This document shows, one piece after another, positions 26,250 to 35,109 of a stretch of 64,000 nt of DNA (within the stretch, counting starts at the first letter, position 1; the number at the start of each line of letters is the position of its first letter). The DNA is taken from the NCBI RefSeq assembly GCF_003206575.1, contig NZ_PZJO01000002.1:560730-624729 (forward strand), in the 5' to 3' direction. The notes beneath the pieces were generated by a model. It ran no database searches. It was not told where the DNA came from and saw nothing but the letters and a program-made list of their open reading frames with translations. The stretch comes from Salinicola endophyticus. GTDB lineage: Bacteria > Pseudomonadota > Gammaproteobacteria > Pseudomonadales > Halomonadaceae. The position numbers and the translations under genes were made by a program.

Positions 26250-26292
26250 GCCCACCGCGGCGGGCTCGTCGCCGCCGCGCTCATATCGTAGG

Positions 26293-26637
26293 ATGAACGC
26301 ACAACCCGCAGCCAGAGCCCTGCGCATGTCGCTCAGCAAGACCCGTACCAGCTTCTACCGCCGTCTCTACGTCGCCTATCTGATCGACTCGGGGCTTGCC
26401 ACCAACGTGCCGGCGCTGGTGGCAGCCACCGGCATGCCACGGCGTACCGCCCAGGACACCCTCGCCGCCCTGAGCGAGCTCGATATCCACTGCGAGTTCG
26501 AGCAGACGCCCGGCGCACGCCACCTCAGTGGCCGCTACGTGATCCACGACTGGGGCCCGCTGTCGGCCGAGTGGATCGCCACCCACGCCGCCGCCCTGGC
26601 CCAGACCCTGGGCTATCCGCCGCCGCCTGCCGAGTAG
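26293..26637 (+). CDS. small winged-helix DNA-binding-like protein
   Basis: A 114-residue basic protein. The segment SLSKTRTSFYRRLYVAYLIDSG is followed by a helix-turn-helix-like stretch (NVPALVAATGMPRRTAQDTLAALSEL) and a short wing-like ending. Winged-helix proteins of this size occur in related gammaproteobacteria; the target is unknown. The start is uncertain: an ATG 33 bases downstream (26326) matches the conserved beginning better, and neither has a strong ribosome-binding site. It lies 126 bases before cobO on the same strand. Confidence 0.7.
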   Translation: MNAQPAARALRMSLSKTRTSFYRRLYVAYLIDSGLATNVPALVAATGMPRRTAQDTLAALSELDIHCEFEQTPGARHLSGRYVIHDWGPLSAEWIATHAAALAQTLGYPPPPAE

Positions 26638-26719
26638 ACGCGACCGCGCCCGTTCGCCCAAGCCGCCAAGCCCAGGGACGCGGGCCGTTTTCGTCTGCGC
26701 TCCAGCCTATCCGGCCGAG

Positions 26720-26756
<37 letters not shown>

Positions 26757-26763
26757 AGTCAGC

Positions 26764-27363
26764 ATGACCGACCGCCAGCAGCGCCATCAGCGCGCGATGC
26801 AGAAGCTCAAGGCCCATGTCGACGACAAGGTCGCCGCCGCCGACCAGCAGCGCGGCCTGCTGCTGGTGTTCACCGGTAATGGCAAGGGCAAGACCACCGC
26901 CGCCTGGGGCACGGTGACCCGCGCCCTGGGCTACGGCTATCGGGTCGGTGTGGTGCAGTTCATCAAGGGGCTGTGGGAGTGCGGCGAGCGCGAACGACTG
27001 GCCGCGGATACCAATCTCGAGGTGTCGATCATGGCCACCGGCTTCACCTGGGAGACCCAGAACCGGGAGAGCGACACCGCCGCCTGCCAGGCGGTGTGGC
27101 AGGACGCCGCGCGCCTGCTCGCCGACCCCGAGGTCTATCTGGTGGTACTCGACGAGATCACCTACATGCTCAAGTTCGGCTATCTCGACATCGACACCGT
27201 GCGCCAGGCGATCGCCGACCGACCACCGGAGCAGAGCGTGATCGTCACCGGACGCAACGCCCATCGCGAGCTGATCGAGATGGCGGACACGGTGAGCGAG
27301 ATGCAGGACGTCAAGCACGCCTTCGATGCCGGCATCCAGGCCCGCCGTGGTATCGACTATTGA
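26764..27363 (+). CDS. cobO: cob(I)yrinic acid a,c-diamide adenosyltransferase
   Basis: A 199-residue CobA/CobO/BtuR-type enzyme with P-loop LLLVFTGNGKGKTTAAWG (about 32-49), VQFIKGLWECGERE and the family motif VVLDEITYMLKFGYLD. It transfers the adenosyl group of ATP to corrinoid cobalt(I), making adenosylated corrinoids in the cytoplasm. Full length for the family (196-205). The ATG at 26764 follows AGGAG at five-base spacing. The ribosome-binding site is the end of a CCAGA repeat tract, and the stop codon lies inside a 19-bp tandem duplication. Confidence 0.95.
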   Translation: MTDRQQRHQRAMQKLKAHVDDKVAAADQQRGLLLVFTGNGKGKTTAAWGTVTRALGYGYRVGVVQFIKGLWECGERERLAADTNLEVSIMATGFTWETQNRESDTAACQAVWQDAARLLADPEVYLVVLDEITYMLKFGYLDIDTVRQAIADRPPEQSVIVTGRNAHRELIEMADTVSEMQDVKHAFDAGIQARRGIDY

Positions 27364-27389
27364 TCAAAGCATCGACTATTGATCACAGC
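27352..27389. repeat. 19-bp tandem duplication spanning the cobO stop codon
   Basis: ATCGACTATTGATCAAAGC (27352-27370) is repeated at 27371-27389 with one change (AAAGC to ACAGC). The first copy contains the last codons and TGA of cobO; the second restates them downstream in non-coding sequence. Confidence 0.95.
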
Positions 27390-27426
27390 ATCGATGAGGG
27401 ACCGCCGCGACGACGGATCGTGTCGC

Positions 27427-28452
27427 CTACTGATCCTGCCCCTCACTGGGGCTGGAGGATGCCAGCCGCGCGGCGGCGTCGGCCAGATCCGCGCACATCT
27501 GGCGTGCGGCCTGCGCCAGCCGCGGCCCGGGGCGGCTGATCGCATCGGGGTCGAGGCTGTAGAGGGTGCCGGCAGCCACCGCCGGCAGCGCCGTGTGCCC
27601 GGCCCAGAACGCCTGCCAGGCGTCGTCTTTGGCAGCGGCGAGAATCACCTGGGGTCGCGCCAGCAGCAGCGACTCCCAGCCGATCTCCGGCACCAGCACC
27701 GGGGCCTGGGCGAACAGCGGCTCGCCGCCACAGTGGCGGATCACCCGGGTCACGATCTGACCGTCGGCCAGCGTGGTCAGCGGCGCCTGTCCTAACTGAT
27801 AGAACACCCGGGGCGCCGGCGTGAGCTGCTGACGACTCTCCAGCAGCGCACGCTCGAAGCGCGCCGCGGCACGCTCCCCCGCCGCCGGATGGCCGCTCAG
27901 CAGGCCGATGTCGCGCAGGTTGCCGGCAACATCGGCCAGCCGCCGGGGCTCACTGCGGTAGACCGGAATCCCCAATGCCAGGAGCTGGCGCACCAGGTCA
28001 TCCGGGGTGCCACTCCCCCACGCCAGCACCAGATCCGGCTGCGCCGAGACCACCGCCTCCAGCGCAATGCCGCGATAGCTACCAACCCGGGGCAGCTCGC
28101 GGGCCGCCGCCGGGTAGTCGCTGCCGGCGATCACTCCGACCAGCTGCGCGCCGGCCCCGGCGGCAAAGGCGTCCTCGACCAGATGCGGCGCCAGCGCGAC
28201 GATGCGCTGGGCAGGCGCGGCCAGCGTCAGCGCTTCGCCATGATCGTCGACCACCCGGATCTCGGCCTGGGCCGGGAGCGCCATCGGGTTCAGCGCGACC
28301 AGGCTGAGTAGCGCAAGGCTCAGCGCCACGCGCGGCAAGCTCCGGGCCAGGCATGGACTTCGTGAACGAGATAGACGTTGCGCCTGACACGGGCCGCCGA
28401 GCCAGCGCAGATCGCTAGCGATACGCCGAATGATTAGGGAAAAAGCGCGCAT
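27427..28452 (-). CDS. BtuF-like cobalamin (or iron-chelate) ABC transporter binding protein
   Basis: The 341-residue exported protein has the BtuF/TroA-like fold pattern: RVVDDHGEALTLAAPAQRIV, ALAPHLVEDAFAAGAG, QPDLVLAWGSGTPDDLV, GWESLLLARPQVIL and a C-terminal PGPRLAQAARQMCADL. Its position next to cobO supports cobalamin as ligand, but no btuC or btuD lies nearby, so it would use permease parts encoded elsewhere. The ATG at 28452 follows GAAGGG at good spacing and gives a long basic region before the hydrophobic core. A GTG at 28329 would give a shorter signal peptide. Confidence 0.82.
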   Translation of the reverse strand: MRAFSLIIRRIASDLRWLGGPCQAQRLSRSRSPCLARSLPRVALSLALLSLVALNPMALPAQAEIRVVDDHGEALTLAAPAQRIVALAPHLVEDAFAAGAGAQLVGVIAGSDYPAAARELPRVGSYRGIALEAVVSAQPDLVLAWGSGTPDDLVRQLLALGIPVYRSEPRRLADVAGNLRDIGLLSGHPAAGERAAARFERALLESRQQLTPAPRVFYQLGQAPLTTLADGQIVTRVIRHCGGEPLFAQAPVLVPEIGWESLLLARPQVILAAAKDDAWQAFWAGHTALPAVAAGTLYSLDPDAISRPGPRLAQAARQMCADLADAAARLASSSPSEGQDQ

Positions 28453-28602
28453 GGAAGCCCTTCTCGCTTGGGACATGGGCATTGGCGAGCATAGCATGAG
28501 GGTCCAAGCCCAGCGTGCGTCGGCAATGGCAGCTGCTGCCACCGGCCCCGTGAGCGCTGCAAGTCAAACGCTGGAAGTCAGCAACGACAGTAAGGAAACG
28601 CC

Positions 28603-29409
28603 ATGATTCGCTACCGCCCGACCGCCGCCCGCCCGTTCACGCGTCGCCTGCCGCACACCCTCGGCCTGGGTGCCGTCGGCCTGCTGGCGAGCCTGAGCCT
28701 GGCCACCCCGGCGCTGGCCGACAAGAGCCCGCATGAACTGCGCGTCCAGGCCAATACCACCCTGAGCGTCGCCCCCGACACCGCGACCCTCGATGCCCGG
28801 CTGTGGGAGCGCACCCCGGCACAGGCCCAGGGCAGCGAGACCAGCGGCGACGCCGCCGCGCTCAAGCAGGCCCGTGAGCGGCTCGAGCAGCGCACCGGCG
28901 AGCTGATCCGCACGCTGGAGAAGGCCGGCATCCCGCGTGATGCCATCCGCGCCGGCTCGCTCAGCGTGCGCCCTGACTATATTGCGTCGCCGCAGCGTGG
29001 CGACGACGCCCAGCCGCCACAGGTGCGCACCCAGCTGGAGCGCCCGATCACCCTCACCCTGGACGATCTGGACCGTCTGCCGCGGGTACTCGATGCCCTC
29101 ACCACGGCCGGGGTCGATGCCCTCGATGGCGTCACCTACGGCCTCAAGGACAGCGACGCCGCCGACGACCGGGCGCTGGCACAGGCCCTCGAACGCGCCC
29201 GGGACAAGGCCAAGCTGATGGCCAAGACCCTGGATGTGGACCTCGGCGATGTGATCAGCGTCGAGGAGACCACCGCGCCCAGCTTCAAGCCACAGATGAT
29301 GACGATGCGCGCCGCTGCCGAGAATAGCGCCGGCAGCGCACCGGAGTACCGCAGCGGCGAGATCGACATCGACGCCGGGGTCAATGTGACCTGGTCGATC
29401 GACGACTGA
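28603..29409 (+). CDS. periplasmic SIMPL (DUF541) domain protein
   Basis: A 268-residue exported protein. A signal peptide (to about residue 39, SLATPALA) precedes a SIMPL domain: LRVQANTTLSVAPDTATLDARL, a helical segment, PITLTLDDLDRLPRVLDALTTAGVDALDGVTYGLKD, then a helix ALAQALERARDKAKLMAKTL. The C-terminus returns to the beta pattern VNVTWSIDD. SIMPL proteins such as YggE are periplasmic or outer-membrane linked and are associated with oxidative stress, but their activity is not defined. The ATG follows TAAGGA at good spacing. Monocistronic, with a strong terminator after it. Confidence 0.87.
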   Translation: MIRYRPTAARPFTRRLPHTLGLGAVGLLASLSLATPALADKSPHELRVQANTTLSVAPDTATLDARLWERTPAQAQGSETSGDAAALKQARERLEQRTGELIRTLEKAGIPRDAIRAGSLSVRPDYIASPQRGDDAQPPQVRTQLERPITLTLDDLDRLPRVLDALTTAGVDALDGVTYGLKDSDAADDRALAQALERARDKAKLMAKTLDVDLGDVISVEETTAPSFKPQMMTMRAAAENSAGSAPEYRSGEIDIDAGVNVTWSIDD

Positions 29410-29427
29410 CAGCGCCGGTCGAGCCCA

Positions 29428-29462
29428 CCCTCTGCGCCGCGAGCCCTCCGCGGCGCAGAGGG
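29428..29462. terminator. 14-bp perfect hairpin between convergent genes
   Basis: CCCTCTGCGCCGCG pairs fully with CGCGGCGCAGAGGG around a seven-base loop, followed by CTTCTC. It separates the SIMPL gene from the convergent NSS transporter gene and may stop both transcripts. Confidence 0.7.
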
Positions 29463-29494
29463 CTTCTCAAGAAGCCCGCCTCAAACGATCTGTC

Positions 29495-30946
29495 TCAAGA
29501 CGCCTGACGCTGGGTCGCGCGTCCCAGCACGATCTCGCCGATCAACGCCACCAGCAGGATCGCCGCGACCCAGCGCAGGTCGAAGCCGGCGCCCAGCCAG
29601 CCCAGCGCATCCAGGAACACCACCAGGATCGCCAGCGGGCTGACATAGCGGATCACGAACTGCCACAGCGCGAATGCCCCGCCGGGTAGCCCCAGCTCCT
29701 CGCGCACCACTTCACGCCGCAGCACGAAACCGGCCAGCAGCGCCGTGCCCAGCCCACCGAGCGGCATCATCAGGCGTGAGGTGAGGAAGTCGAGCCAGTC
29801 GAACACGGTCTTGCCCGCCAGGGTCCAGTCGGCGCCGATGTTGAACGACAGCATCGCCAGCGTGCTCACCAGCCACAGCACGATCCCCACGCCCCAGGCG
29901 GCCTGCCGCCGAGCGATGCCATGGCTCTGGTTGAGCCAGGCCACGGTCGCCTCGATCATCGAGATCGCCGAGGTCAGCGCCGCCACCGCCAGCATCAGGA
30001 AGAACACCACTTCCACCACGCCACCGAAGGGCATCTGCGCGAACGCCAGCGGCAGACTCATGAAGATCAGGCCAGGGCCGGAGGCCGGGTCCATGCCGTT
30101 GGCGAAGATCACCGGGAAGATCGCCAGCCCCGCCATCAGCGCGACCAGGGTGTCGCACAGCGCCACCGTCAGGGTGGTGCGGCCGATCGACTGCTGCGCC
30201 GGCAGGTAGGCGCCGTAGGTCAGGATCGCCCCGGAGGCCAGCGACAGGGTGAAGAAGGCGTGCCCCATGGCGGCCAGCACCGCAGGGCCGGTCAGCTTCT
30301 GCGGATCGAACGCGAAGAGAAAGTGGAAGCCCGCGCCGAAACCGCCGCTGAACAGCGCATAGACGATCATGATCGCCAGCATCACCACCAGCCCCGGCAT
30401 CATCCAGCGCACGCTGCGCTCGATCCCCGCCTGCACGCCCTTGCCGACGATCGCCATGGTGGCGATCGTCACCAGGGTGCTCCAGAAGCCCAGGTTCCAG
30501 GGGTTGGCGTTGTTGTCCGCGAAGATCGCTGCCATGCCGTCGACGCTGTCCGCCTGCAGCCCACCGGTGACCGCCTTCCACAGATAAGCGACCGACCAGC
30601 CGGCCACCACCACGTAGAACGACAGCACCATGAAGCCGCACAGCATCGCCATCCAGCCGAAGGCCGACCACAGCCCGCTGCGCCCCGACTCCCGCGCCAC
30701 CCGGCGGATCGCGTCCACCGGGCTGCCGCGACCACGGCGGCCGAGGGCGATCTCGGCCATCATCACCGGCACGCCGATGGCGGCAATGCACAGCAGATAG
30801 ACCAGCACGAAGGCGCCGCCGCCGTACTCGCCGGTCATGTAGGGGAATTTCCAGATATTGCCCAGGCCCACGGAGGAGCCGGTGGCGGCGAGCACGAAAC
30901 CCCAGCGGCCGAGCCAGAGGGTCTTGGGTGGTGCGGTGTCGGTCAT
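29495..30946 (-). CDS. sodium-dependent transporter, NSS (SNF) family
   Basis: A 483-residue protein with the NSS N-terminus WGFVLAATGSSVGLGNIWKFPYMTGEYGGGAF, which holds the unwound TM1 region and Na+-site residues, and EIALGRRGRGSPVDA in TM2. About twelve transmembrane segments follow. Bacterial NSS members such as LeuT, TnaT and MhsT take up amino acids with sodium; the substrate here is unknown. The ATG at 30946 follows GAGGAA at good spacing; the frame stays open upstream but without family similarity. Typical of a salt-adapted organism. Single gene, read leftwards. Confidence 0.92.
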   Translation of the reverse strand: MTDTAPPKTLWLGRWGFVLAATGSSVGLGNIWKFPYMTGEYGGGAFVLVYLLCIAAIGVPVMMAEIALGRRGRGSPVDAIRRVARESGRSGLWSAFGWMAMLCGFMVLSFYVVVAGWSVAYLWKAVTGGLQADSVDGMAAIFADNNANPWNLGFWSTLVTIATMAIVGKGVQAGIERSVRWMMPGLVVMLAIMIVYALFSGGFGAGFHFLFAFDPQKLTGPAVLAAMGHAFFTLSLASGAILTYGAYLPAQQSIGRTTLTVALCDTLVALMAGLAIFPVIFANGMDPASGPGLIFMSLPLAFAQMPFGGVVEVVFFLMLAVAALTSAISMIEATVAWLNQSHGIARRQAAWGVGIVLWLVSTLAMLSFNIGADWTLAGKTVFDWLDFLTSRLMMPLGGLGTALLAGFVLRREVVREELGLPGGAFALWQFVIRYVSPLAILVVFLDALGWLGAGFDLRWVAAILLVALIGEIVLGRATQRQAS

Positions 30947-31183
30947 GATTCCTCGAACGCAAAGCGCGCCTGACGGACCAGGCAGCGAATGGAGCGCGAT
31001 GACACGGTCCCGATGGCCGCGCCTGCGAAAATGCGGCGGGAATTGTACCGTCGGCCCGGAGACGATGCGACAGCCACGCGCCCCGGCCCGCCGTGGTGCG
31101 TGTCGCGGTTTGGCCGATGCCGCGGCTTGTGCCAAGCTGCGTGTCTGCGTCCGCACCGTGGCGGGCGATACGAGGAGTGATCG

Positions 31184-31840
31184 ATGTCGCGGCAATTCGC
31201 CATTCTCGGCCTGGGCTATTTCGGCAGTACCGTGGCCCGCGAGCTCAAGCGTCACCAGAACCAGATTCTCGGCGTCGACCGCGACGAGTCGCGGGTCGAT
31301 GCCCTCTCGGACCTGCTCGATCACGCCGTGATCGCCGATCTCACCGACGAGAAGGCGCTGGCCGAGCTGTCGCTGGAGACCTACGACGCGGTAGTGATCG
31401 ATGTCGACGGCAACCTCGAGGCGAGCGTGATCTGCACCCTGCACGTCAAGGAGCTGGGAGCCAAGGAGATCTGGGCCAAGGCGCACAGTGACGCCCACTA
31501 CAAGCTGCTCAAGCGTCTCGGCGCCGACCGCGTCATCTACCCCGAGTACGATGCCGGCATACGGGTGGCAGAGAGCCTCAACTACCACGCCATGGTCGAC
31601 TTCATCCGCCTCGGCGAGCGCCAGTTCATCGTCGAGGTCGAGACCACCGAACGGCTGGTCGACAACTGCAAGAGCGTGGCCAAGCTGGCGATCGACCGGG
31701 ACTCGCTGTTCCTGGTGGCGATCAAGCGCGGTGAGGAGGTGATCCAGAATCCTTCAGACGACACCACGCTGCAGGCCGGCGACAACCTAGTACTGATGGG
31801 CGATCTCGACGCCCTGCGCGAAATCGGCAAGCAGATATGA
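31184..31840 (+). CDS. ktrA: KtrA-type potassium channel gating subunit (RCK_N/RCK_C)
   Basis: The 218-residue cytoplasmic protein has an N-terminal Rossmann domain beginning FAILGLGYFGSTVARELKR (nucleotide-binding GxGxxG) with acidic stop GVDRDESRV. A C-terminal RCK_C domain ends TTLQAGDNLVLMGDLDAL. KtrA rings bind ATP/ADP and gate the KtrB channel. The length of about 220 residues fits KtrA rather than the doubled TrkA. The ATG follows GAGGAG. The KtrB-type gene starts 43 bases downstream and so forms an operon. Confidence 0.93.
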   Translation: MSRQFAILGLGYFGSTVARELKRHQNQILGVDRDESRVDALSDLLDHAVIADLTDEKALAELSLETYDAVVIDVDGNLEASVICTLHVKELGAKEIWAKAHSDAHYKLLKRLGADRVIYPEYDAGIRVAESLNYHAMVDFIRLGERQFIVEVETTERLVDNCKSVAKLAIDRDSLFLVAIKRGEEVIQNPSDDTTLQAGDNLVLMGDLDALREIGKQI

Positions 31841-31883
31841 GTGGCGTGCCGCGGGCTGCCGCTCGCCACACGGGGTCACGCCG

Positions 31884-33251
31884 ATGAGACGCTGGCAACG
31901 CCTGGTCAAACCGCTGCGTCGGGCGCCCCACGGCAGCGTCCTGCGCCTGTCACCGCCCGAGGTGCTGCTGATCGGCTTCGCCCTGCTGTGCGCGCTGGGG
32001 GCGCTGCTGCTGTGGTTGCCGGGCAGCGCGGTGCGCCCGCTGGCGTGGCACGAGGCGCTGTTCACCGCGACCTCGGCGGTCACCGTGACCGGTCTCAGCG
32101 TGATCGATGTCGGCCACGACCTCACCTTCACCGGCCAGGCGGTGCTGCTGGTCCTGATCCAGATCGGTGGACTCGGCTTCATGACCTTCGCCGCGCTGAC
32201 GGTACTGCTGATCGGCGCGCGCCTGCCGATCCAGCAGCAGAACCTGGTGCGCGAGGCCCTCGGCGAGATCGCCTTCAGCGACGTGCGCCATCTGGTCAGC
32301 CTGGTGATCCTGTTCGCCATGCTGGTGGAGGGCCTGGGCACCGCGCTGCTGGCAGCCCACTGGGTACCCGAGTACGGCTGGCGCCTGGGCCTGTGGAACA
32401 GCCTGTTCCACGCCATCTCGGCATTCAACAACGCCGGCTTCTCGACCTGGTCCGACAGTCTCATGGGCGAGGTCGATGACCCACTGGTCAACGGCGTGAT
32501 CACGCTGCTGTTCATCGTTGGCGGGCTGGGCTTCGTGGTGGTCAGCGATCTCTATCGCCAGCGCCGCTGGTCGCGCCTGGCCATGCAGACCAAGGTGGTG
32601 CTGCTGGCGACGCTGTGGCTCAACCTGATCGCCACCGCCATTCTGCTCGGGCTGGAGTGGTCGAATCCCAAGACGCTGGGCGCCATCGGCGACATCTTCG
32701 GCCGTGTCCAGGCCGCCTGGTTCCAGGCGGTCACGCCGCGTACCGCAGGTTTCAACACCCTCGACACCAGTGCGCTCACCAACGCCTCGACCCTGCTGAC
32801 CATGGTGCTGATGTTCATCGGCGCCGGCTCCAGCTCCACCGCCAGCGGGATCAAGATCACCACCTTCGTGGTGCTGCTGCTGACCGCCCGCGCCTTCTAC
32901 CGCAACACCGAGCAGCCAACCGCATTCGGTCGTTCGATCCCCCAGGAGACGGTGATCAAGGCGATCACCGTGGCCCTGGCCGGGGTGCTGCTGGTGGTGC
33001 TGACGCTGTTCGGGCTGACCATCACCGATCCCGACAAGCGCTTCCTCGACCTCGCCTTCGAGAGCGTCTCCGCCTTCGGCACCGTGGGGCTGTCACGCGG
33101 CGTCACCAGCGATATCTCGCTGCCGGGGCAACTGCTGCTCGGGATCACCATGCTGCTGGGACGCGTGGGGCCACTCTCGGTGGGCTATTTCCTGGCCACG
33201 CGACGGGCCCGCGGCGTGCGCTATGCCCGCGGCGACATCCAGATCGGTTGA
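31884..33251 (+). CDS. ktrB: KtrB/TrkH-type potassium uptake channel
   Basis: A 455-residue membrane protein with four M1-P-M2 repeats, each showing a filter-like glycine: SAVTVTGLSV, SAFNNAGFST, TPRTAGFNTL and SAFGTVGLSR. The third transmembrane region of the channel also has the flexible stretch IGAGSSSTASGIK, the intramembrane gate of TrkH/KtrB. With KtrA it imports K+, often Na+-coupled, which supports osmoadaptation. The length fits KtrB. The ATG at 31884 follows a weak GGGG element. Confidence 0.94.
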   Translation: MRRWQRLVKPLRRAPHGSVLRLSPPEVLLIGFALLCALGALLLWLPGSAVRPLAWHEALFTATSAVTVTGLSVIDVGHDLTFTGQAVLLVLIQIGGLGFMTFAALTVLLIGARLPIQQQNLVREALGEIAFSDVRHLVSLVILFAMLVEGLGTALLAAHWVPEYGWRLGLWNSLFHAISAFNNAGFSTWSDSLMGEVDDPLVNGVITLLFIVGGLGFVVVSDLYRQRRWSRLAMQTKVVLLATLWLNLIATAILLGLEWSNPKTLGAIGDIFGRVQAAWFQAVTPRTAGFNTLDTSALTNASTLLTMVLMFIGAGSSSTASGIKITTFVVLLLTARAFYRNTEQPTAFGRSIPQETVIKAITVALAGVLLVVLTLFGLTITDPDKRFLDLAFESVSAFGTVGLSRGVTSDISLPGQLLLGITMLLGRVGPLSVGYFLATRRARGVRYARGDIQIG

Positions 33252-33317
33252 GGCCTGGCAGCGCTCGACGCCGTGTCGACGCCGCCGGTGCGGGCCTGGC
33301 CCGCATCAATCGCGGCG

Positions 33318-33956
33318 TCAGCCCAGCGCCAGATGCAGCGCCACCCACAGCATCACCAGCGCCACGCCAAGCTCGATACCGCGCCACCAGCGCGGGTCGC
33401 GCAGGCGTGGCGCCAACCACTGCGCCAGCCCCACCAGGCCGAAGAACCAGATGAGCGAGGCCAGCGCGGCCCCGGCGACGAAGGCCGGCGGGCTCGCCTG
33501 CTGACTGCCGATCAGCCCCAGCATCACCAGGGTGTCGAGGTAGACGTGGGGGTTGAGCAGGGTCACGCCGAGGGTCGCCAGGACCACCCGCCGCGCGCTG
33601 GCCCCGCCGCCCGCCGCTGGCGCCAGCGCCTGCGGGCGACGTGCCCGCCCCAGCGCCAGCCACGCCTGCCAGCAGAGCCACACGACCCCACCCCAGCGCG
33701 CCGCCTGCATCAACAGCGGGCTCGATGCCAGCAGCGGCGCGAACCCGGCCACGCCGACGGCGATCAACGCCAGGTCGCACAGCGCACAGATCGCCGCCAC
33801 CCGCAGTGCATACTCCCGGCGCAGCCCCTGACGCAGGACGAAGGCATTCTGGGCACCGATCGCCACGATCAACCCGGCGCCGATCACCAGTCCTTGCAGT
33901 AGCGAGACGAGCAGCGGCGCGCTGGCGAGCACGCCAGAGTCGAGGGAGAGGTTCAT
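33318..33956 (-). CDS. LysE/ArgO-family amino acid exporter
   Basis: The 212-residue polytopic protein has the LysE start GLVIGAGLIVAIGAQNAFVLRQGL and the second conserved motif LLNPHVYLDTLVMLG, with about six transmembrane segments. LysE/ArgO proteins export excess basic amino acids. The regulator gene at 34051 is divergent and ArgP-like, the classic arrangement for this exporter, so arginine or lysine is the likely substrate. The ATG at 33956 follows AGGACC. Confidence 0.92.
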   Translation of the reverse strand: MNLSLDSGVLASAPLLVSLLQGLVIGAGLIVAIGAQNAFVLRQGLRREYALRVAAICALCDLALIAVGVAGFAPLLASSPLLMQAARWGGVVWLCWQAWLALGRARRPQALAPAAGGGASARRVVLATLGVTLLNPHVYLDTLVMLGLIGSQQASPPAFVAGAALASLIWFFGLVGLAQWLAPRLRDPRWWRGIELGVALVMLWVALHLALG

Positions 33957-34026
33957 GCGACGGGTCCTGGGCTGAGCGAAGGGCCGCAGAATGGCGTGCT
34001 ATGCTCTATTAATTGAAGTTAAAACC

Positions 34027-34043
34027 CCTAATGGATCATTAGG
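34027..34043. promoter_or_regulatory. palindromic operator candidate between lysE-type exporter and argP-like gene
   Basis: CCTAAT-GGATC-ATTAGG is a perfect 6-5-6 inverted repeat eight bases before the argP-like ATG, in an AT-rich divergent promoter region. It is a good candidate for autoregulation or for a blocked regulator start; the T-N11-A LysR core is not obvious. Confidence 0.45.
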
Positions 34044-34050
34044 ATCTCTA

Positions 34051-34959
34051 ATGCTCGACTACAAGCTACTCGAAGCCCTGGCGGCGATCGTCGACCAGGG
34101 CGGGTTCGAACGCGGGGCGCAGCAGCTCAATCTGACCCAGTCGGCGGTGTCGCAACGCATCAAGCTACTCGAAGCGCGCCTGGGTCAGCCGGTCGTGGTG
34201 CGTACGCCACGCCTGCTGCCCACGCCGCTGGGGCAGCGGCTGCTCAATCACGCCCAGCAGGTGCGCCTGCTCGAGCACGATCTGCTCGACCGCATCCCCG
34301 CCCTCGGCGAAGGTACCCAGCGCCTGCGCCTGGCGATCAACGCCGACAGCCTGGCGACCTGGTGGGCGCCGACCATCGGCGACTTCTGCCACCGCCGCGG
34401 GGTGCTGCTCGACCTGGTGGTCGACGATCAGGAGGTGGCACTGCGGCGCATGCGCGACGGCGAGGTCGCCGGCTGCATCTGCGCCACCGCGCGCCCGGTT
34501 CAAGGCGCCCGCGCGCGGGCGCTGGGTCGCATGCGCTACCGGGTCGCCGCCAGCCCCGGCTTCGCCGACCGCTACTTCGTCGAGGGCGTCTCGACCCAGG
34601 CGCTGGCGCGGGCACCGGCCATTCTCTACGGCCCCGATGACCGCCTGCAGCAGCGCTACCTCGACAGCCAGGGGTTCAAGGAGCCCTTCCCCCACCACCT
34701 GTGTCCGTCGTCGGAGGGAGTGCTGCACATGGTGCTGGCGGGCATCGGCTATGCGCTGATCCCGGAGTGTCAGGCGCAGGCCGCCTTCGAACGCGGCGAA
34801 CTGGTCGATCTCGACCCCAGTCGACCACTCGACGTGCCGCTTTACTGGCACTTCTGGCGGCACGGCGGCGAGCTGCTGGACGCGCTCACCGTGCATCTGT
34901 TCTCCGCCAGCGACGACTGGCTGCTGCCCATGGAGACATCGGCAAGCGCCGGCGCATGA
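34051..34959 (+). CDS. argP: LysR-type regulator, ArgP/LysG-like
   Basis: A 302-residue LysR-family protein. The N-terminal winged HTH reads MLDYKLLEALAAIVDQGGFERGAQQLNLTQSAVSQRIKLLE, and the effector domain contains RLRLAINADSLATWWAP and ends in LDVPLYWHFWRH, both ArgP-like. ArgP senses lysine/arginine and activates export. The divergent LysE-family exporter 95 bases away supports the call. The ATG at 34051 gives the usual LysR start; the upstream in-frame reading has no family match. Confidence 0.92.
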   Translation: MLDYKLLEALAAIVDQGGFERGAQQLNLTQSAVSQRIKLLEARLGQPVVVRTPRLLPTPLGQRLLNHAQQVRLLEHDLLDRIPALGEGTQRLRLAINADSLATWWAPTIGDFCHRRGVLLDLVVDDQEVALRRMRDGEVAGCICATARPVQGARARALGRMRYRVAASPGFADRYFVEGVSTQALARAPAILYGPDDRLQQRYLDSQGFKEPFPHHLCPSSEGVLHMVLAGIGYALIPECQAQAAFERGELVDLDPSRPLDVPLYWHFWRHGGELLDALTVHLFSASDDWLLPMETSASAGA

Positions 34960-35109
34960 TCGGCACACTCCCGCGACGCTTCGAGTGTCGCCATTTGGCA
35001 ACGTTTTTCGAGACTTTCCAGGCACTTGCGTAGATGGCGCCAGCTTCTAGACTCAACCTTAGCGATACCCGGATGGGTATCGACACTTTATGCACAAGGA
35101 GAATGTGAC

